From Oscillospiraceae bacterium (GTDB lineage Bacteria; Bacillota; Clostridia; Oscillospirales; JAAYXM01), in NCBI GenBank assembly GCA_017421025.1, contig JAFQME010000031.1, positions 1 to 64,000 of the forward strand: 64,000 nt of DNA, read 5' to 3'. How positions within the stretch are numbered: the stretch's first letter is position 1; the number at the start of each line of letters is the position of its first letter. Under the pieces are notes generated by a model. The model saw only the letters and a program-made list of their open reading frames with translations. It was not told the origin of the DNA and did no database searches. The position numbers and the translations under genes were made by a program. Positions 25,290 to 35,424 of the stretch are shown piece by piece.

Positions 25290-26561
25290 TTAGCGAATGA
25301 CTTCCAAACCCTTGAGATACGGGCGGAGTACGGTGGGAACGGTGATGCTGCCGTCCTCATTCTGATAGTTTTCCAGAATTGCTGCAACGGTTCTGCCGAT
25401 TGCAACGCCCGAGCCGTTGAGAGTATGCACGAACTGAGGCTTGCCGGTTTCCGGATTTTTATAACGGATGCCCGCACGTCTTGCCTGGAAATCCTCGAAG
25501 TTGGAGCAGGAGGAAATTTCAAGATAACGGTCGTAAGACGGCATCCAAACTTCAATGTCATAAGTCATTGCAGAGGAGAAACCGATATCGCCGCTGCACA
25601 ACTGTACCACACGGTACGGGAGTTCCAGCGCCTGCAGAACTGCTTCTGCATCACGGGTCAAGCTTTCCAGTTCTGCGTAGGAGTTTTCGGGGGTACTGAA
25701 CTTGACCAACTCAACTTTGTTGAACTGGTGCTGGCGGATGAGACCACGGGTATCACGGCCGGCACTTCCTGCTTCTGCACGGAAGCAAGCGGAATATGCG
25801 CAGTATTTAACGGTGTTTTCCAGATCCATGATGGAGTCACGGTGCATATTGGTGACCGGGACTTCTGCGGTCGGGATGAGGAAATAGTCTTCGTTGCTCA
25901 AACGGAATGCATCTTCCTCAAATTTGGGGAGCTGACCGGTACCGGTCATGGATGCACGATTGACCATGAACGGCGGGAATACTTCGGTGTAGCCGTTTTC
26001 CATGTGGGTATCCAGATAGAAGTTGATGATTGCACGCTCCAAACGTGCGCCGGCACCCTTGTAGAAATGGAAGCGTGCGCCGGTGACTTTTGCAGCGGTT
26101 TCCGGATCCAGAATATCCAGGTTTTTACCCAGATCCCAATGTGCGAGCGGAGCAAAATCAAAGGAACGAGGGGTTCCCACACGGCGGACTTCTTTGTTCT
26201 CTTCGCTGTCGAGACCGTCCGGGATTTCCGGATTCGGACAGTTCGGCAAAACCAGAATGGTCTGATTCAACTCGGCTTCCACATCACGCAGTTCCGGATC
26301 GAGTGCCTTCACTGCGTCTGCCAGTTCTTTCATCTTTGCAAAGACCGGGGCGGTGTCCTCCCCTGCTTTTTTCATTGCCGGAATCTGCTTGGAAACCGCA
26401 TTCTGCTCTGCTTTCATTGCTTCGGATTTCTGCAAAATCTCACGGCGCTTAAGATCCAGTTCCAAAATACGGTCAATCTCTGCGGAATAATCCTTATTTC
26501 TGCGCTTTAATGCAGCTTTTACCTGTTCGGGGTTTTCTTTGATGATTTTGATATCCAACAT
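25290..26561 (-). CDS. serS: Seryl-tRNA synthetase
   Basis: This 423-residue class II synthetase charges tRNA-Ser. Its N-terminal tRNA-binding coiled coil runs to about residue 105. [14 protein letters not shown], the motif 2 region ([30 protein letters not shown]) and motif 3 ([19 protein letters not shown]) are all present. AAGGAG lies within the end of the preceding gene. No T-box leader is seen; the gene follows six bases after the coiled-coil gene and probably shares its transcript. Confidence 0.97.
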   Translation of the reverse strand: MLDIKIIKENPEQVKAALKRRNKDYSAEIDRILELDLKRREILQKSEAMKAEQNAVSKQIPAMKKAGEDTAPVFAKMKELADAVKALDPELRDVEAELNQTILVLPNCPNPEIPDGLDSEENKEVRRVGTPRSFDFAPLAHWDLGKNLDILDPETAAKVTGARFHFYKGAGARLERAIINFYLDTHMENGYTEVFPPFMVNRASMTGTGQLPKFEEDAFRLSNEDYFLIPTAEVPVTNMHRDSIMDLENTVKYCAYSACFRAEAGSAGRDTRGLIRQHQFNKVELVKFSTPENSYAELESLTRDAEAVLQALELPYRVVQLCSGDIGFSSAMTYDIEVWMPSYDRYLEISSCSNFEDFQARRAGIRYKNPETGKPQFVHTLNGSGVAIGRTVAAILENYQNEDGSITVPTVLRPYLKGLEVIR

Positions 26562-26567
26562 GACTCA

Positions 26568-27071
26568 TTACTCTCCTTTAAATTTGGATTTGATTCGTTT
26601 GTATTCTGCAAACCCTGTTTCTGAGAGCAGAGTTTCCATATCCAGTTCACTTGCCTGCTTGAGATAAGACTTGCAGGCTTCTTTGTCTTTGTCATGATCT
26701 GCACAGATCAACTTCCAAAGGATCTCATATGCGTAGGTGGTGGTGCTCAATGCCTTTTTTGCCGAGGCGAGTTCTGTATTCAAACTATCGACTTTACTCT
26801 GCAAAGAAGCATTGTTTGCGGTTAAGGCTTCGTTTTTCTCGGTCAATGCTTCATTGGTTTCGGTTACCTGTTGCAAACGGCTTTCAAAGCCTGCTGCAAC
26901 CTCGGTTTTTTTGGTGAGTTCCTGTCGTACCAAATCTGCCTCACGTGAAACACGTGCCTGCGACAGATACGAGAATAGAATCAACACACTTGCAAACAAA
27001 AACAGCGCAATGCTGTAGCCGACCAAAAATCGTTTGCTTCGTTTTTTTGGTGCTTTCTTTTCCTGTTCCAT
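26568..27071 (-). CDS. Single-span membrane protein with extracytoplasmic coiled coil
   Basis: This 167-residue protein has a basic N-terminal cytosolic tail (KKAPKKRSKR), one membrane span (about 14-36) and a coiled coil (about 50-110) with runs of EALTEKNEALTANNASLQ. The short C-terminal domain contains CADHDKDKEACKSYL. The layout recalls divisome or cell-wall factors such as FtsL/DivIC-like proteins, but no family can be named. It lies between parB and serS in one minus-strand run. It contains a degenerate parS-like sequence at 26937-26952. Confidence 0.65.
   Translation of the reverse strand: MEQEKKAPKKRSKRFLVGYSIALFLFASVLILFSYLSQARVSREADLVRQELTKKTEVAAGFESRLQQVTETNEALTEKNEALTANNASLQSKVDSLNTELASAKKALSTTTYAYEILWKLICADHDKDKEACKSYLKQASELDMETLLSETGFAEYKRIKSKFKGE
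26937..26952. other. Degenerate parS-like site
   Basis: TGCCTCACGTGAAACA differs from TGTTTCACGTGAAACA at two positions. It is inside the coiled-coil gene, 21 bp after which parB begins upstream. Binding is uncertain. Confidence 0.45.
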
Positions 27072-27091
27072 AACACAACATCCTTTCCGCT

Positions 27092-27958
27092 TCAGCGCTT
27101 CTTCATCAACTGCTCAAGCTGAGTGATGAGTTGTTCCAAATCGTCTGCGCCGTAGAATTCCAATTCAATCCTGCCTTTTTTTCGGCCGCTTACCAGAGTA
27201 ACCTTACGACCAAGGCGGGAAGTCAAATTTCGTGCAACTTCTTCCAAATAATTCACTTCGGTGGGAGATTTTTTCTGCGTCGGAGCACTCTCCTGCTGAA
27301 GTTTTTTCACCAAAAGCTCGGTTTGGCGCACGCTAAGTGCTTGATTGAGCACTTGCACTGCCACAGTTTCTTGCTTGGCAAGATCACTCAGCGAGAGCAA
27401 TGCACGGGCATGACCCGCACTCAAAGAACCATCAGACACCCAAACCCGGACTCGAGGAGAAAGTGCGAGGAGTCGGAGTGCATTTGCCACCGCCGGACGG
27501 GATTTTCCTACTCGCTCCGCAACCTGTTCCTGTGTCAAATGGTATTCATCCATCAAGGTTTTGAACCCTTCTGCCTCTTCAATGGGATTTAAGTCTTGAC
27601 GTTGGAGGTTTTCGACCAAAGCAAGCTCCATCACAGCTTGGTCATCCGCCTCAACAATGTGGACCGGGACTTGCTTGAGCCCGGCTGCACGGGCTGCACG
27701 CCATCGACGTTCGCCCGCAATGATCTGATAGCGTCCGTTTGGCAGTTTTCTCACCGCAAGCGGTTGCAAAATACCGTGTTTTTCAATAGAAGCAGTCAAC
27801 TCCTGCAAGGCTTCTTCGGTAAATACCTTGCGTGGTTGGCCTGCATTCGGCTCAATTTCGATTAAGTTTATCAACGTTGGTGCGGCGGATCCAAACTGCG
27901 CCTGCGCATCGCTGGAAAACAGCGCACTGATCCCTTTTCCCAAACCTTTCGCACTCAT
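27092..27958 (-). CDS. parB: Chromosome partition protein ParB (Spo0J)
   Basis: This 288-residue CTP-dependent clamp binds parS and loads SMC. The CTPase box GERRWRA (82-88) is present, as is the earlier C motif (PLAVRKLPNGRYQII). The central HTH domain (LTQEQVAERVGKSRPAVANALRLLAL) and a C-terminal dimerisation domain follow. Its start overlaps the parA stop (ATGA). Perfect parS sites lie at 28814-28829 and 30585-30600, close to the origin as expected. Confidence 0.96.
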   Translation of the reverse strand: MSAKGLGKGISALFSSDAQAQFGSAAPTLINLIEIEPNAGQPRKVFTEEALQELTASIEKHGILQPLAVRKLPNGRYQIIAGERRWRAARAAGLKQVPVHIVEADDQAVMELALVENLQRQDLNPIEEAEGFKTLMDEYHLTQEQVAERVGKSRPAVANALRLLALSPRVRVWVSDGSLSAGHARALLSLSDLAKQETVAVQVLNQALSVRQTELLVKKLQQESAPTQKKSPTEVNYLEEVARNLTSRLGRKVTLVSGRKKGRIELEFYGADDLEQLITQLEQLMKKR

Positions 27959-28731
27959 ACTTTCGCCTCCCCGGGAAGATTTTTCTCAATGACCTCTTCG
28001 GCCAATCGCATATACGAAGCACAGCCTTTGGAATAACGGTCATATGCAAGCACAGGCTTGCTGTGGCTGGGCGCTTCTGCAAGACGAACGTTGCGTGGAA
28101 TTACGGTGCGAAATACTTGACGTGGAAAGAATCGTTTGATTTCCTGCGCAATTTGGATCGCCAAATTGGTTCGAGAATCAAACATGGTGAGTAAAACGCC
28201 CTCAATGGTGAGCTCGGGATTGAGTTCTTTTTTCAGCATGGAAATGGTTGTGGTAAGAGAACTGAGCCCTTCTAATGCGTAGAACCCACAATCGATCGGA
28301 ACAATGACCGAATCTGCAGCGCAAAGTGCGTTAATGGTGAGCTGGCCCAAAGAAGGCGGACAGTCAACAACAATAAAATCGTACAAATGTTTGATATTTG
28401 CAAGGACATCCCGAAGAAGATAATGCCGATTTTCCATCGCAAGCATTTCTACTTCAGCGCCTGCTAAATTGGTATTTGCCGGAAGCAGATCGCCATATTC
28501 GGTACGTCGAATCGCCTCGGAAACCGAACATTCCCCTACCAAAACATTATAAATTGTAGCAACATTTTCCTTTTTCTGATAGCCAAGACCAATACTTGCA
28601 TGACCCTGTGGGTCCATATCACACAAAAGAACACGCTTGCCGCATAAATGCAGTGCCGCAACCAAATTGACGCAAGTCGTGGTTTTGCCGACACCGCCTT
28701 TTTGGTTTGCGATTGCAATGATTTTTGCCAT
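27955..28731 (-). CDS. parA: Chromosome partition ATPase ParA (Soj)
   Basis: This 258-residue deviant Walker ATPase has KGGVGKT (11-17), CDMDPQGHAS, VDCPPSLGQLTINAL and the C-terminal PRNVRLAEAPSHSKPV, all diagnostic of Soj. ATG at 28731 matches the family start MAKIIAIANQKGG; the longer ORF reading has no homology. It has its own promoter (TTGAAA, 17 bp, TATGAT) directly beyond the parS palindrome. ParA and DnaA interact in Bacillus, which fits the nearby origin. Confidence 0.97.
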   Translation of the reverse strand: MAKIIAIANQKGGVGKTTTCVNLVAALHLCGKRVLLCDMDPQGHASIGLGYQKKENVATIYNVLVGECSVSEAIRRTEYGDLLPANTNLAGAEVEMLAMENRHYLLRDVLANIKHLYDFIVVDCPPSLGQLTINALCAADSVIVPIDCGFYALEGLSSLTTTISMLKKELNPELTIEGVLLTMFDSRTNLAIQIAQEIKRFFPRQVFRTVIPRNVRLAEAPSHSKPVLAYDRYSKGCASYMRLAEEVIEKNLPGEAKV

Positions 28732-28771
28732 ACAAGCACCTGCCTTTCCCAGTAATTCATCAAGTATTACT

Positions 28772-28800
28772 ATCATATCACAGTTGTTTTCAATTTTCAA
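28772..28800 (-). promoter_or_regulatory. parAB promoter
   Basis: On the minus strand, TTGAAA (complement of 28795-28800), 17 bp and TATGAT (complement of 28772-28777). It starts only five bases from the parS-containing palindrome. Confidence 0.7.
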
Positions 28801-28805
28801 CAAAT

Positions 28806-28837
28806 AAAATCGCTGTTTCACGTGAAACAGCGATTTT
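28806..28837. other. parS: parS site inside a 32-bp perfect palindrome
   Basis: TGTTTCACGTGAAACA (28814-28829) is the exact 16-bp parS consensus. Its symmetry extends eight more bases on each side, giving a 32-bp perfect palindrome with T runs on both strands. In RNA this would be a terminator between the Noc-like gene and parA. Confidence 0.9.
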
Positions 28838-28845
28838 TTGTTTTG

Positions 28846-29328
28846 TTATTTTCGGTGTACATGGATCTGAATGGTAATCATTGAGCCGGAACCGCTTTCG
28901 CAGATTTCCACCAGACGCCCCTTGGTCCGTAAAGTTTGCGCTGTTTTATGGATTCCATCATAAAAAGGCTTTAATTCCGGGCATACGTTCATGACGGTTT
29001 CGTTTTTTGGACCTAAGAGCAAAGAATCAATATATGCTTCGGTTTCGCTGACATTATAGCTATGTGCGATGATGTGTGCCAAAGCGATTTCGCGGCGATC
29101 TTCTTCCAAACGAAGCAGCGCACGGGCATGGCGCTCTGTTAAACAAAATTCCAAAATGGTTTTTTGCAATTCAGGAGACAGTTTCAAAAGACGAAGTTTG
29201 TTTGAAAGTGCGGATTGGGTAAAACCAAGCCTTTTTGCTGCATAAGCTTGCGAGTAACCTTGCCGTTTTACCTCTCGAGCAAGCTGCTCCGCCTCTTCAA
29301 AAAAATTTAGTTGTTTCATATGCAACAC
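28846..29328 (-). CDS. Short Noc/ParB-like protein lacking the CTPase domain
   Basis: This protein of about 160 residues begins LNFFEEAEQLAREVKRQGYSQAYAAKRLGFTQSALSNKLRLLKLSPELQ, which matches the ParB/Noc HTH domain from its first residues. The upstream GERRWRA CTPase domain, about 100 residues, is absent, and the 180-bp gap to rsmG cannot hold it. The C-terminal 50 residues may form a dimerisation unit. The start is GTG at 29328 or ATG at 29319. Its position between parA and rsmG is that of noc in Bacillus, so it may be a stripped nucleoid-occlusion relative. Confidence 0.8.
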   Translation of the reverse strand: MLHMKQLNFFEEAEQLAREVKRQGYSQAYAAKRLGFTQSALSNKLRLLKLSPELQKTILEFCLTERHARALLRLEEDRREIALAHIIAHSYNVSETEAYIDSLLLGPKNETVMNVCPELKPFYDGIHKTAQTLRTKGRLVEICESGSGSMITIQIHVHRK

Positions 29329-29511
29329 ACAATATCACCGCCCTTGATACTATTATCATAACAAGATATTGTGGTTTCGTAAAGAAAAGTCGTATGACAG
29401 AATGAAACAAAACAAACCGACATTTGTGCAAAAAAAGAGAAAGCGAGGATGACGCTGTCGCTTTCTCAAATATGCGGTATAACTTTGCGATAAGTTTTTT
29501 TGAAAAACTCC

Positions 29512-30210
29512 TCAAAGGGGAGACTTCTGAATCTTTGCAAATCTGCGTGGGTACTTTTCCGGTGTTTCGGAAATCTTTTGAATCACCAGCAAACTGCGCA
29601 AGCAATCGGAATTCGGAAAATCATACACGATTTTTTCGGTCAGTTCACCGCCAAGTGTTTTGATTGCATTTTGGGCAGATGCGAGCTCTTCTTCACAGTC
29701 CTCTGCTTTGAGTGCAAGCAATGCGCCGCCGACCTTGACAAAAGGCAGACAGAGTTCACAAAGCATCGGAAGCGCTGCTACCGCACGGGAAACCGCAAAA
29801 TCAAACGATTCACGTGCGTCGGTGCGAGAAACCTCCTCGGCACGGCCGTGGATGCAAGAAACATCTGATAGTTGCAGACGCTCGCAAAGATCAGACAAAA
29901 AACGAATTCGCTTGTCCAGACTGTCGAGCAGAGTCAGAGAAATTGAGGGGTTGGCAAGCTTTAGCGGAAGCCCGGGGAATCCTGCGCCGCATCCCACATC
30001 AATGACTGATTTGTTTTCAAAAGAAAGAAACTGCATGATGGCAATACTGTCATAAAAATGGCGTACAAATACTTCCTCCGGGTCTGTGATTGCGGTGAGA
30101 TTCATGACTTTGTTGGTTTCAAGTAAAACATCGCAATAGGTTGCAAATTGTTCCTCGACCTGCGGCGGCAACTCTGTTTTTAGGAAATCAAACATGGGTT
30201 TCATCTTCAT
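29512..30210 (-). CDS. rsmG: 16S rRNA (guanine527-N7)-methyltransferase RsmG
   Basis: This 232-residue SAM methyltransferase modifies G527 of 16S rRNA. It shows MNLTAITDPEEVFVRHFYDSI, the SAM loop VIDVGCGAGFPGLPLKL, and AVSRAVAALPMLCEL, as in GidB. ATG at 30210 is best placed for the AGGAG site overlapping the mnmG end; the in-frame GTG nine bases upstream is too close to that site. It lies eleven bases after mnmG. Confidence 0.95.
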   Translation of the reverse strand: MKMKPMFDFLKTELPPQVEEQFATYCDVLLETNKVMNLTAITDPEEVFVRHFYDSIAIMQFLSFENKSVIDVGCGAGFPGLPLKLANPSISLTLLDSLDKRIRFLSDLCERLQLSDVSCIHGRAEEVSRTDARESFDFAVSRAVAALPMLCELCLPFVKVGGALLALKAEDCEEELASAQNAIKTLGGELTEKIVYDFPNSDCLRSLLVIQKISETPEKYPRRFAKIQKSPL

Positions 30211-30221
30211 ATCAATCACTC

Positions 30222-32084
30222 CTAAACGCCCAAATAGAGCAACAGTGCGGTGATATCTGCCGGGCTGACACCGGAAATACGAGAAGCTTGTCCGATGGAG
30301 CGAGGACGGATTTTCGTTAGTTTTTGCCGTGCTTCAATGCGCAGCATTTGCAGAGATTCGAAGTCGATATCCTCGGGGATTAGTAAGGATTCCATCCGGT
30401 GAAACTGCTCGATTTGTGCTTCCTGACGTTTGATATACCCTTCATATTTCAAGGAGATCTCCACCTGCTCGCAAACTTCGGGAGCGAGCGTGGGTCGGGA
30501 TGGGTCAAACGGGGCAAGCAAATCATAAGAAAGCTGCGGTCGGCGTAAAAGGTCTGCCAGTGAAACACCGGATTTTAGTGGCGCTGTTTCACGTGAAACA
30601 AGCAAAGCGTCCAACTCAGGACTTGGGGAAACATATTGCTTGGAAAGACGGGAAATTTCCGCATCAACGGTGCGGTATTTTTCCTGCACCGCATCGAGTT
30701 GTTCTTTGGAAACCAAACCGACCTCAAATCCGATTGGAGTCATACGGAGGTCAGCATTGTCCTGCCGTAAAACCAAGCGGTATTCGGAACGGGAAGTCAT
30801 CATGCGATAGGGCTCATTTGTGCCCTTTGTCACCAAATCGTCGATCAAAGTTCCGAGATAAGACGAGGCACGGCTTAAAATAATGGGATCTTTTCCGTCA
30901 ATGGCACGTGCTGCGTTGATGCCTGCGATGAGGCCTTGCCCTGCGGCTTCTTCGTAACCCGAGGTGCCGTTGAATTGACCCGCACCATAAAGCCCGGCAA
31001 CCGCTTTTGTTTCTAAAGACGGATGTAAGGCGAGCGGATCGATGCAATCGTATTCAATCGCATATGCCGCACGCATGATTTCTGCGTGCTCTAATCCGGG
31101 AACCGAATGAATCATCTGGATTTGGACGTCTTCAGGGAGAGAAGAGGACATTCCTTGTATGTACAGTTCTTCGGTGTTCAGACCCATTGGTTCGATAAAG
31201 AGCTGATGGCGTGCTTTGTCCGGAAAACGCACGATTTTATCTTCAATGGAAGGGCAATAACGGGGACCAATGCCCTCAATGTTGCCGGAAAACAACGGAG
31301 AACGGTGCAAATTTTCCCGGATAATGCGATGGGTTTCGTCTGTGGTATAAGTGAGATAACAAATTTCTTTGTTTTGCGGTTTTTCCTTGGTGGAAAAAGA
31401 AAACGGCTGGGTATCGACATCGCCGTATTGCGGCTCCATTTTGGAAAAATCTACCGATCGGCGGTTAATACGTGCCGGGGTTCCGGTTTTGAAGCGCATC
31501 AGCGGAACATTCAGTTCCCGCAAGGAATCGCTGAGTGCATTGGCGGCAAACATTCCGTCCGGACCGCTGTTTTGCGAAACCGGACCAACAATGGTGCGCC
31601 CGGCGAGATAGGTTCCGGAGCAGATGATTGCAGCTTTTACGGAAAACCGTGCGCCTGTGCGGGTCTCTACATAGGAAACCCGACCGTCTTCTGCGCCGAT
31701 TGCAACTACTTCCGCTTGACGGAGGGAGAGATTCTCCTGCAATTCCAACGCATGTTTCATATATGCCTGGTAGGCGCGGCGGTCTGCCTGCGCACGCAGG
31801 GAATGGACCGCAGGGCCTTTGCCTCGGTTGAGCATCCGGTATTGAATACAGGTTGCATCCGCTGCCTTTCCCATTTCACCGCCCAATGCGTCAATTTCAC
31901 GTACCAAATGTCCTTTTGCGGTGCCGCCAACGGCAGGGTTACAGGGCATATTGCCCACCGCATCCAAGTTGATGGTGAAACAGATCACACGCTTGCCGAG
32001 GCGTGCGGCACTGAGTGCGGCTTCAATTCCTGCATGACCCGCACCGATGACAGCGATATCGTAATTTCCTGCAATGTATTCCAT
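30222..32084 (-). CDS. mnmG: tRNA U34 carboxymethylaminomethyl-modifying enzyme MnmG
   Basis: This 620-residue FAD/NADH protein works with MnmE on wobble U34. It has the dinucleotide fold [44 protein letters not shown], and the C-terminal DYGYIKRQ-like KYEGYIKRQ and RIEARQKL segments. ATG at 32084 follows GAGG by seven bases. Its usual partner mnmE is not next to it. A perfect parS lies inside its coding sequence at 30585-30600. Confidence 0.97.
   Translation of the reverse strand: MEYIAGNYDIAVIGAGHAGIEAALSAARLGKRVICFTINLDAVGNMPCNPAVGGTAKGHLVREIDALGGEMGKAADATCIQYRMLNRGKGPAVHSLRAQADRRAYQAYMKHALELQENLSLRQAEVVAIGAEDGRVSYVETRTGARFSVKAAIICSGTYLAGRTIVGPVSQNSGPDGMFAANALSDSLRELNVPLMRFKTGTPARINRRSVDFSKMEPQYGDVDTQPFSFSTKEKPQNKEICYLTYTTDETHRIIRENLHRSPLFSGNIEGIGPRYCPSIEDKIVRFPDKARHQLFIEPMGLNTEELYIQGMSSSLPEDVQIQMIHSVPGLEHAEIMRAAYAIEYDCIDPLALHPSLETKAVAGLYGAGQFNGTSGYEEAAGQGLIAGINAARAIDGKDPIILSRASSYLGTLIDDLVTKGTNEPYRMMTSRSEYRLVLRQDNADLRMTPIGFEVGLVSKEQLDAVQEKYRTVDAEISRLSKQYVSPSPELDALLVSRETAPLKSGVSLADLLRRPQLSYDLLAPFDPSRPTLAPEVCEQVEISLKYEGYIKRQEAQIEQFHRMESLLIPEDIDFESLQMLRIEARQKLTKIRPRSIGQASRISGVSPADITALLLYLGV
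30585..30600. other. parS: parS site within mnmG
   Basis: An exact TGTTTCACGTGAAACA within the mnmG coding sequence, about 10 kb from the origin. Bacillus also has parS sites inside genes. Confidence 0.9.
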
Positions 32085-32092
32085 AAAAAACC

Positions 32093-32668
32093 TCAAAGAC
32101 TTGTGTATTTTCTTGCCCGTGCAAATTTGGAGAGGGGCTCAGTAGTCAATTGATAACGGGAAGAGAGTTCCGCTCCAAATGCTTCCAATGCCTCTTTTGT
32201 GCCGGATTTTAATTCGATTTCGAGCTCACAGAACGGAACGGGACCTAATGTGCCAACATCGACCGAAAGTTCAATTTCCAACCCGGAAGCGGGGGAAATA
32301 CGTGCGGCACGGCGTAAAAATCTGGCTTGCGCCGAAACCGTGTACGGACCGTCCGGCAACTGCGGTGCGCCGATTGCAGCAAGGAGAGGGCGAGCCTCTT
32401 CCGTGCAGCTTGCCGAAACCTCCCACTCACCACGCTCGTGCGTGGTGCCGGGGGTTTTTACGGTGAAGACAGTGACACCGTTTTCACGGCGCATCCGAAA
32501 TGTGATACGCTTTTCCTGCAAGTGCTTTTCCGGGGTATCAAAGTAGGTGCTTTCCATTTCAATCTCGCAAAACGGCTGAATGATAAAAGCGGAAAGCCAC
32601 GGGTCGGAAAGCAACTTCGGGATTTGCGCTTCCGAGAATCGGTACTTGAGTTCGATTTCCTTGCTCAT
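32093..32668 (-). CDS. CYTH-domain (inorganic triphosphatase-like) protein
   Basis: This 191-residue CYTH protein starts [13 protein letters not shown], so the signature ExExK is present. Further conserved charges follow: [37 protein letters not shown] and [10 protein letters not shown]. Such tunnel-fold enzymes hydrolyse triphosphate or thiamine triphosphate, or act as class IV adenylate cyclases; the activity here is not settled. Its start overlaps the ATPase stop (ATGA) and it ends eight bases before mnmG starts, so the three are probably one transcript. Confidence 0.88.
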   Translation of the reverse strand: MSKEIELKYRFSEAQIPKLLSDPWLSAFIIQPFCEIEMESTYFDTPEKHLQEKRITFRMRRENGVTVFTVKTPGTTHERGEWEVSASCTEEARPLLAAIGAPQLPDGPYTVSAQARFLRRAARISPASGLEIELSVDVGTLGPVPFCELEIELKSGTKEALEAFGAELSSRYQLTTEPLSKFARARKYTSL

Positions 32669-35262
32669 CGCTTCACCTTCGCAAGAAGAAAGCGAATCAG
32701 AATGATGAGTTCATGGACCAAAAGCGGCACCAACGACAGACCGAATACCAAAAGCAGCTGCATTCCGTTCGGAATTGCGGTGTGGAACAGCTTTGCAATC
32801 GGTGGGATATAGACCACGATGACAAGGGATAAAATGCCAAATAATAACGATGCCAGCATGGTTTTGTTCTTGTGGAGATTGCTTTTGAAAACGGACACAT
32901 GATGTGCGTGAATACCAAGCGCATGGAGCAACTGGCTGAGCGCAAGAGTGAGGAATGCACAAGTGCTGGCAAGGATCATATTGTCTGATGCAAGCCAAAC
33001 GACACGGTATGCAACCAGGGTGATTGCTGCGATGAGCAGACCGTAACCGCCGACCGAAGCCCAACCGCCACGTGCAAACAGGCTTTCCTTGGGAGAACGG
33101 GGAGGCAGTGCCATGACATCCGCATCCGCTTTATCAAGCCCCAAAGCAAGTGCAGGCAGGGAATCTGTGAGCAAATTGATCCACAAAATGTGGAGTGCAA
33201 GAAGGGGAGACTGCCAATTGAGTAAAATAGCAAAGAATACGGTGAACAGCTCACCCATGTTGGAGGCAAGCAAGAACAGAATGGCTTTTCTGATGTTGGT
33301 AAAGATGGTGCGGCCTTCGGAAACCGCATGGACAATGGTGTCAAAACGGTCATTGGTCAAAACGATATCCGAGGCTTCTTTTGCCGCATCGGTTCCGCCT
33401 TCACCCATTGCAACACCGACATCTGCAGCTTTGAGCGAGGGGGCATCGTTGACACCGTCACCGGTCATGGAAACCACGTGACCACGTGCTTTGAATGCAT
33501 TGACAATTCTTACTTTATGGCGTGGGTCGACACGGGCAAAGATGGTGACGCTTTCAATTACTTCTGCAAGATCTGCATCGGAAAGTGCGTCAAGCTCCAG
33601 TCCAGAGAGGACTTTGTCGCCGTCGTGAAGGAGTCCGAGTTCGGTTCCGATTGCGGCAGCAGTTGTTTTGTGGTCGCCTGTAATCATAACCACTCGGATT
33701 CCTGCTGCGTGGCAGGCACGGATTGAGTCGAGCACCTCGGTTCTCGGAGGATCGATCATGCCGGTCATACCAATGAACACCATGTAAGTTTCTCGTGGGG
33801 TATCATCGCCTACACGCATTGCATATGCCAAGACACGCAAGGCTTCGTTGGACATGGAAAGCACTTGTGCATCAATGGCAGCACGGTCCTCGTCCGTCAT
33901 GGGACGAATCCCCTCGGAAGTCCAGATGTGACTGCAGTTTGGAAGCAGGACATCCACAGCGCCCTTGGTGTAGGAAACGGTGGAATTCTCCAGTTTGTGC
34001 AGTGTGGTCATCATTTTGCGGTCGGAATCAAACGGAATCTCGCCGATTCTGGGGAAAGCTTTCCCCAGATCTTCTTTCGAAACCCCAAAGCGTGCCGCAA
34101 AATCAAGGAGTGCAAGCTCGGTGGGATCCCCCACACGGTTGCCCGAAATATCGGAATCGTTACAAAGCACCATGCTGTGAAGCAAAGGGCGGATGGCATC
34201 TGCGGTGCAATCCTCTGTGGAATACGCACATCCATTGGTGTATGCACTGACGACGGTCATACGGTTTTGGGTCAAAGTGCCGGTTTTATCGGTACAAATG
34301 ACTGTGACCGAGCCCAAACTCTCAACCGCCGGCAATTTTCGCACGATTGCGTGCTTTTGCACCATGCGGGTCACGCCCAAAGCCAAAACGATGGTGACGA
34401 TTGCGGTGAGGCCCTCCGGAATGACTGCAACTGCAAGGGAGACTGCGGTCAGTAAAAGCTCGGTTTTATCCAGCCCGTGGATGAGTCCGACCAGGAAAAT
34501 CAAGGCACAAGCACCCAGCGCAACAAAACCGAGTACCTTGCTGAGACCTGCCAATTTCTTTTGCAGAGGAGTTTTCTCGGTCTCTTGTTCGTTGAGCATG
34601 GCGGCAATTCTGCCCACTTCGGTGGAAATACCGGTTGCAACCACAACACCACGACCACGACCTGCGGTCACAATCGTGCCTTGGAATGCCATGTTGAGTT
34701 GATCGCCAAGCGGAATGTCGCCCTCTGCGAGGAAGTTTGCGTCTTTTTCCACCGGAACCGACTCACCGGTCAGCGCAGACTCGTTGATGGAAAGGCCTGC
34801 GGTTTCAATGAGGCGCAGATCTGCGGGGACACTGCGGCCCGCATCCAACAGAACAATATCACCAACCGCAAGTTCTTCGGCGGAAATTTCCAGGTGAAGC
34901 CCGTCTCGCACCACGATACAACGTGTTACTGTGAGTTTTCGAAGGGCTTCCAAGGATTTTTCGGCTTTTTGCTCTTGCACGGTGCCAATGACTGCGTTGA
35001 GCACAACAATTGCCATAATGACAATGGCATCCAGCCACTCGCCCAAAACAGCGGAGAGGATCACCGCCGCAAGCAGAATATAAATCATCGGTTCGTTGAG
35101 CTGACGCCGAATGGACTCGAAAATTGAAACGGATTTTTGCGCTTGAAGTGAATTTGCACCCGAACTTGCAATGCGTGCCTGCGCAGAGTCGTAGTCAAGC
35201 CCGGACTCCAGATTGGTATCCAAACTTTTTGCGGTTTCTTCTGCGGAGAGTTTATAATACAT
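32665..35262 (-). CDS. P-type Ca2+-transporting ATPase (PIIA/SERCA-like)
   Basis: This 865-residue pump has the N-terminal cation domain, TGES (165-168), M4 PEGL (282-285), the phosphorylated Asp325 in CTDKTGTLTQN, the hinge TGDGVNDAPSLKAADVGVAMG, and about ten membrane spans. P-E-G-L in M4 and the overall length favour a calcium exporter of the bacterial PMCA/SERCA class, though Mn2+ or Na+ pumping is possible. It overlaps the CYTH gene. Nothing in the sequence shows its regulation. Confidence 0.92.
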   Translation of the reverse strand: MYYKLSAEETAKSLDTNLESGLDYDSAQARIASSGANSLQAQKSVSIFESIRRQLNEPMIYILLAAVILSAVLGEWLDAIVIMAIVVLNAVIGTVQEQKAEKSLEALRKLTVTRCIVVRDGLHLEISAEELAVGDIVLLDAGRSVPADLRLIETAGLSINESALTGESVPVEKDANFLAEGDIPLGDQLNMAFQGTIVTAGRGRGVVVATGISTEVGRIAAMLNEQETEKTPLQKKLAGLSKVLGFVALGACALIFLVGLIHGLDKTELLLTAVSLAVAVIPEGLTAIVTIVLALGVTRMVQKHAIVRKLPAVESLGSVTVICTDKTGTLTQNRMTVVSAYTNGCAYSTEDCTADAIRPLLHSMVLCNDSDISGNRVGDPTELALLDFAARFGVSKEDLGKAFPRIGEIPFDSDRKMMTTLHKLENSTVSYTKGAVDVLLPNCSHIWTSEGIRPMTDEDRAAIDAQVLSMSNEALRVLAYAMRVGDDTPRETYMVFIGMTGMIDPPRTEVLDSIRACHAAGIRVVMITGDHKTTAAAIGTELGLLHDGDKVLSGLELDALSDADLAEVIESVTIFARVDPRHKVRIVNAFKARGHVVSMTGDGVNDAPSLKAADVGVAMGEGGTDAAKEASDIVLTNDRFDTIVHAVSEGRTIFTNIRKAILFLLASNMGELFTVFFAILLNWQSPLLALHILWINLLTDSLPALALGLDKADADVMALPPRSPKESLFARGGWASVGGYGLLIAAITLVAYRVVWLASDNMILASTCAFLTLALSQLLHALGIHAHHVSVFKSNLHKNKTMLASLLFGILSLVIVVYIPPIAKLFHTAIPNGMQLLLVFGLSLVPLLVHELIILIRFLLAKVKR

Positions 35263-35389
35263 AGAAAAATTCCCTCATTTCTGTCAGAAAGGTGTATCCT
35301 ATATTATACCGCCAAGAAAAAAGTATTGTCAAGGCGGGAGGCAGAGATGGGACAAGCCGAAAAAAACAATACAAAATTTTGGAAAATTC

Positions 35390-35418
35390 TTGACAGCGAC
35401 TTGTAAAATAATTAAAAT
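35390..35418 (+). promoter_or_regulatory. rny promoter
   Basis: TTGACA (35390-35395), 17 bp and TAAAAT (35413-35418), with transcription starting near 35425. Confidence 0.75.
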
Positions 35419-35424
35419 ATAAGT

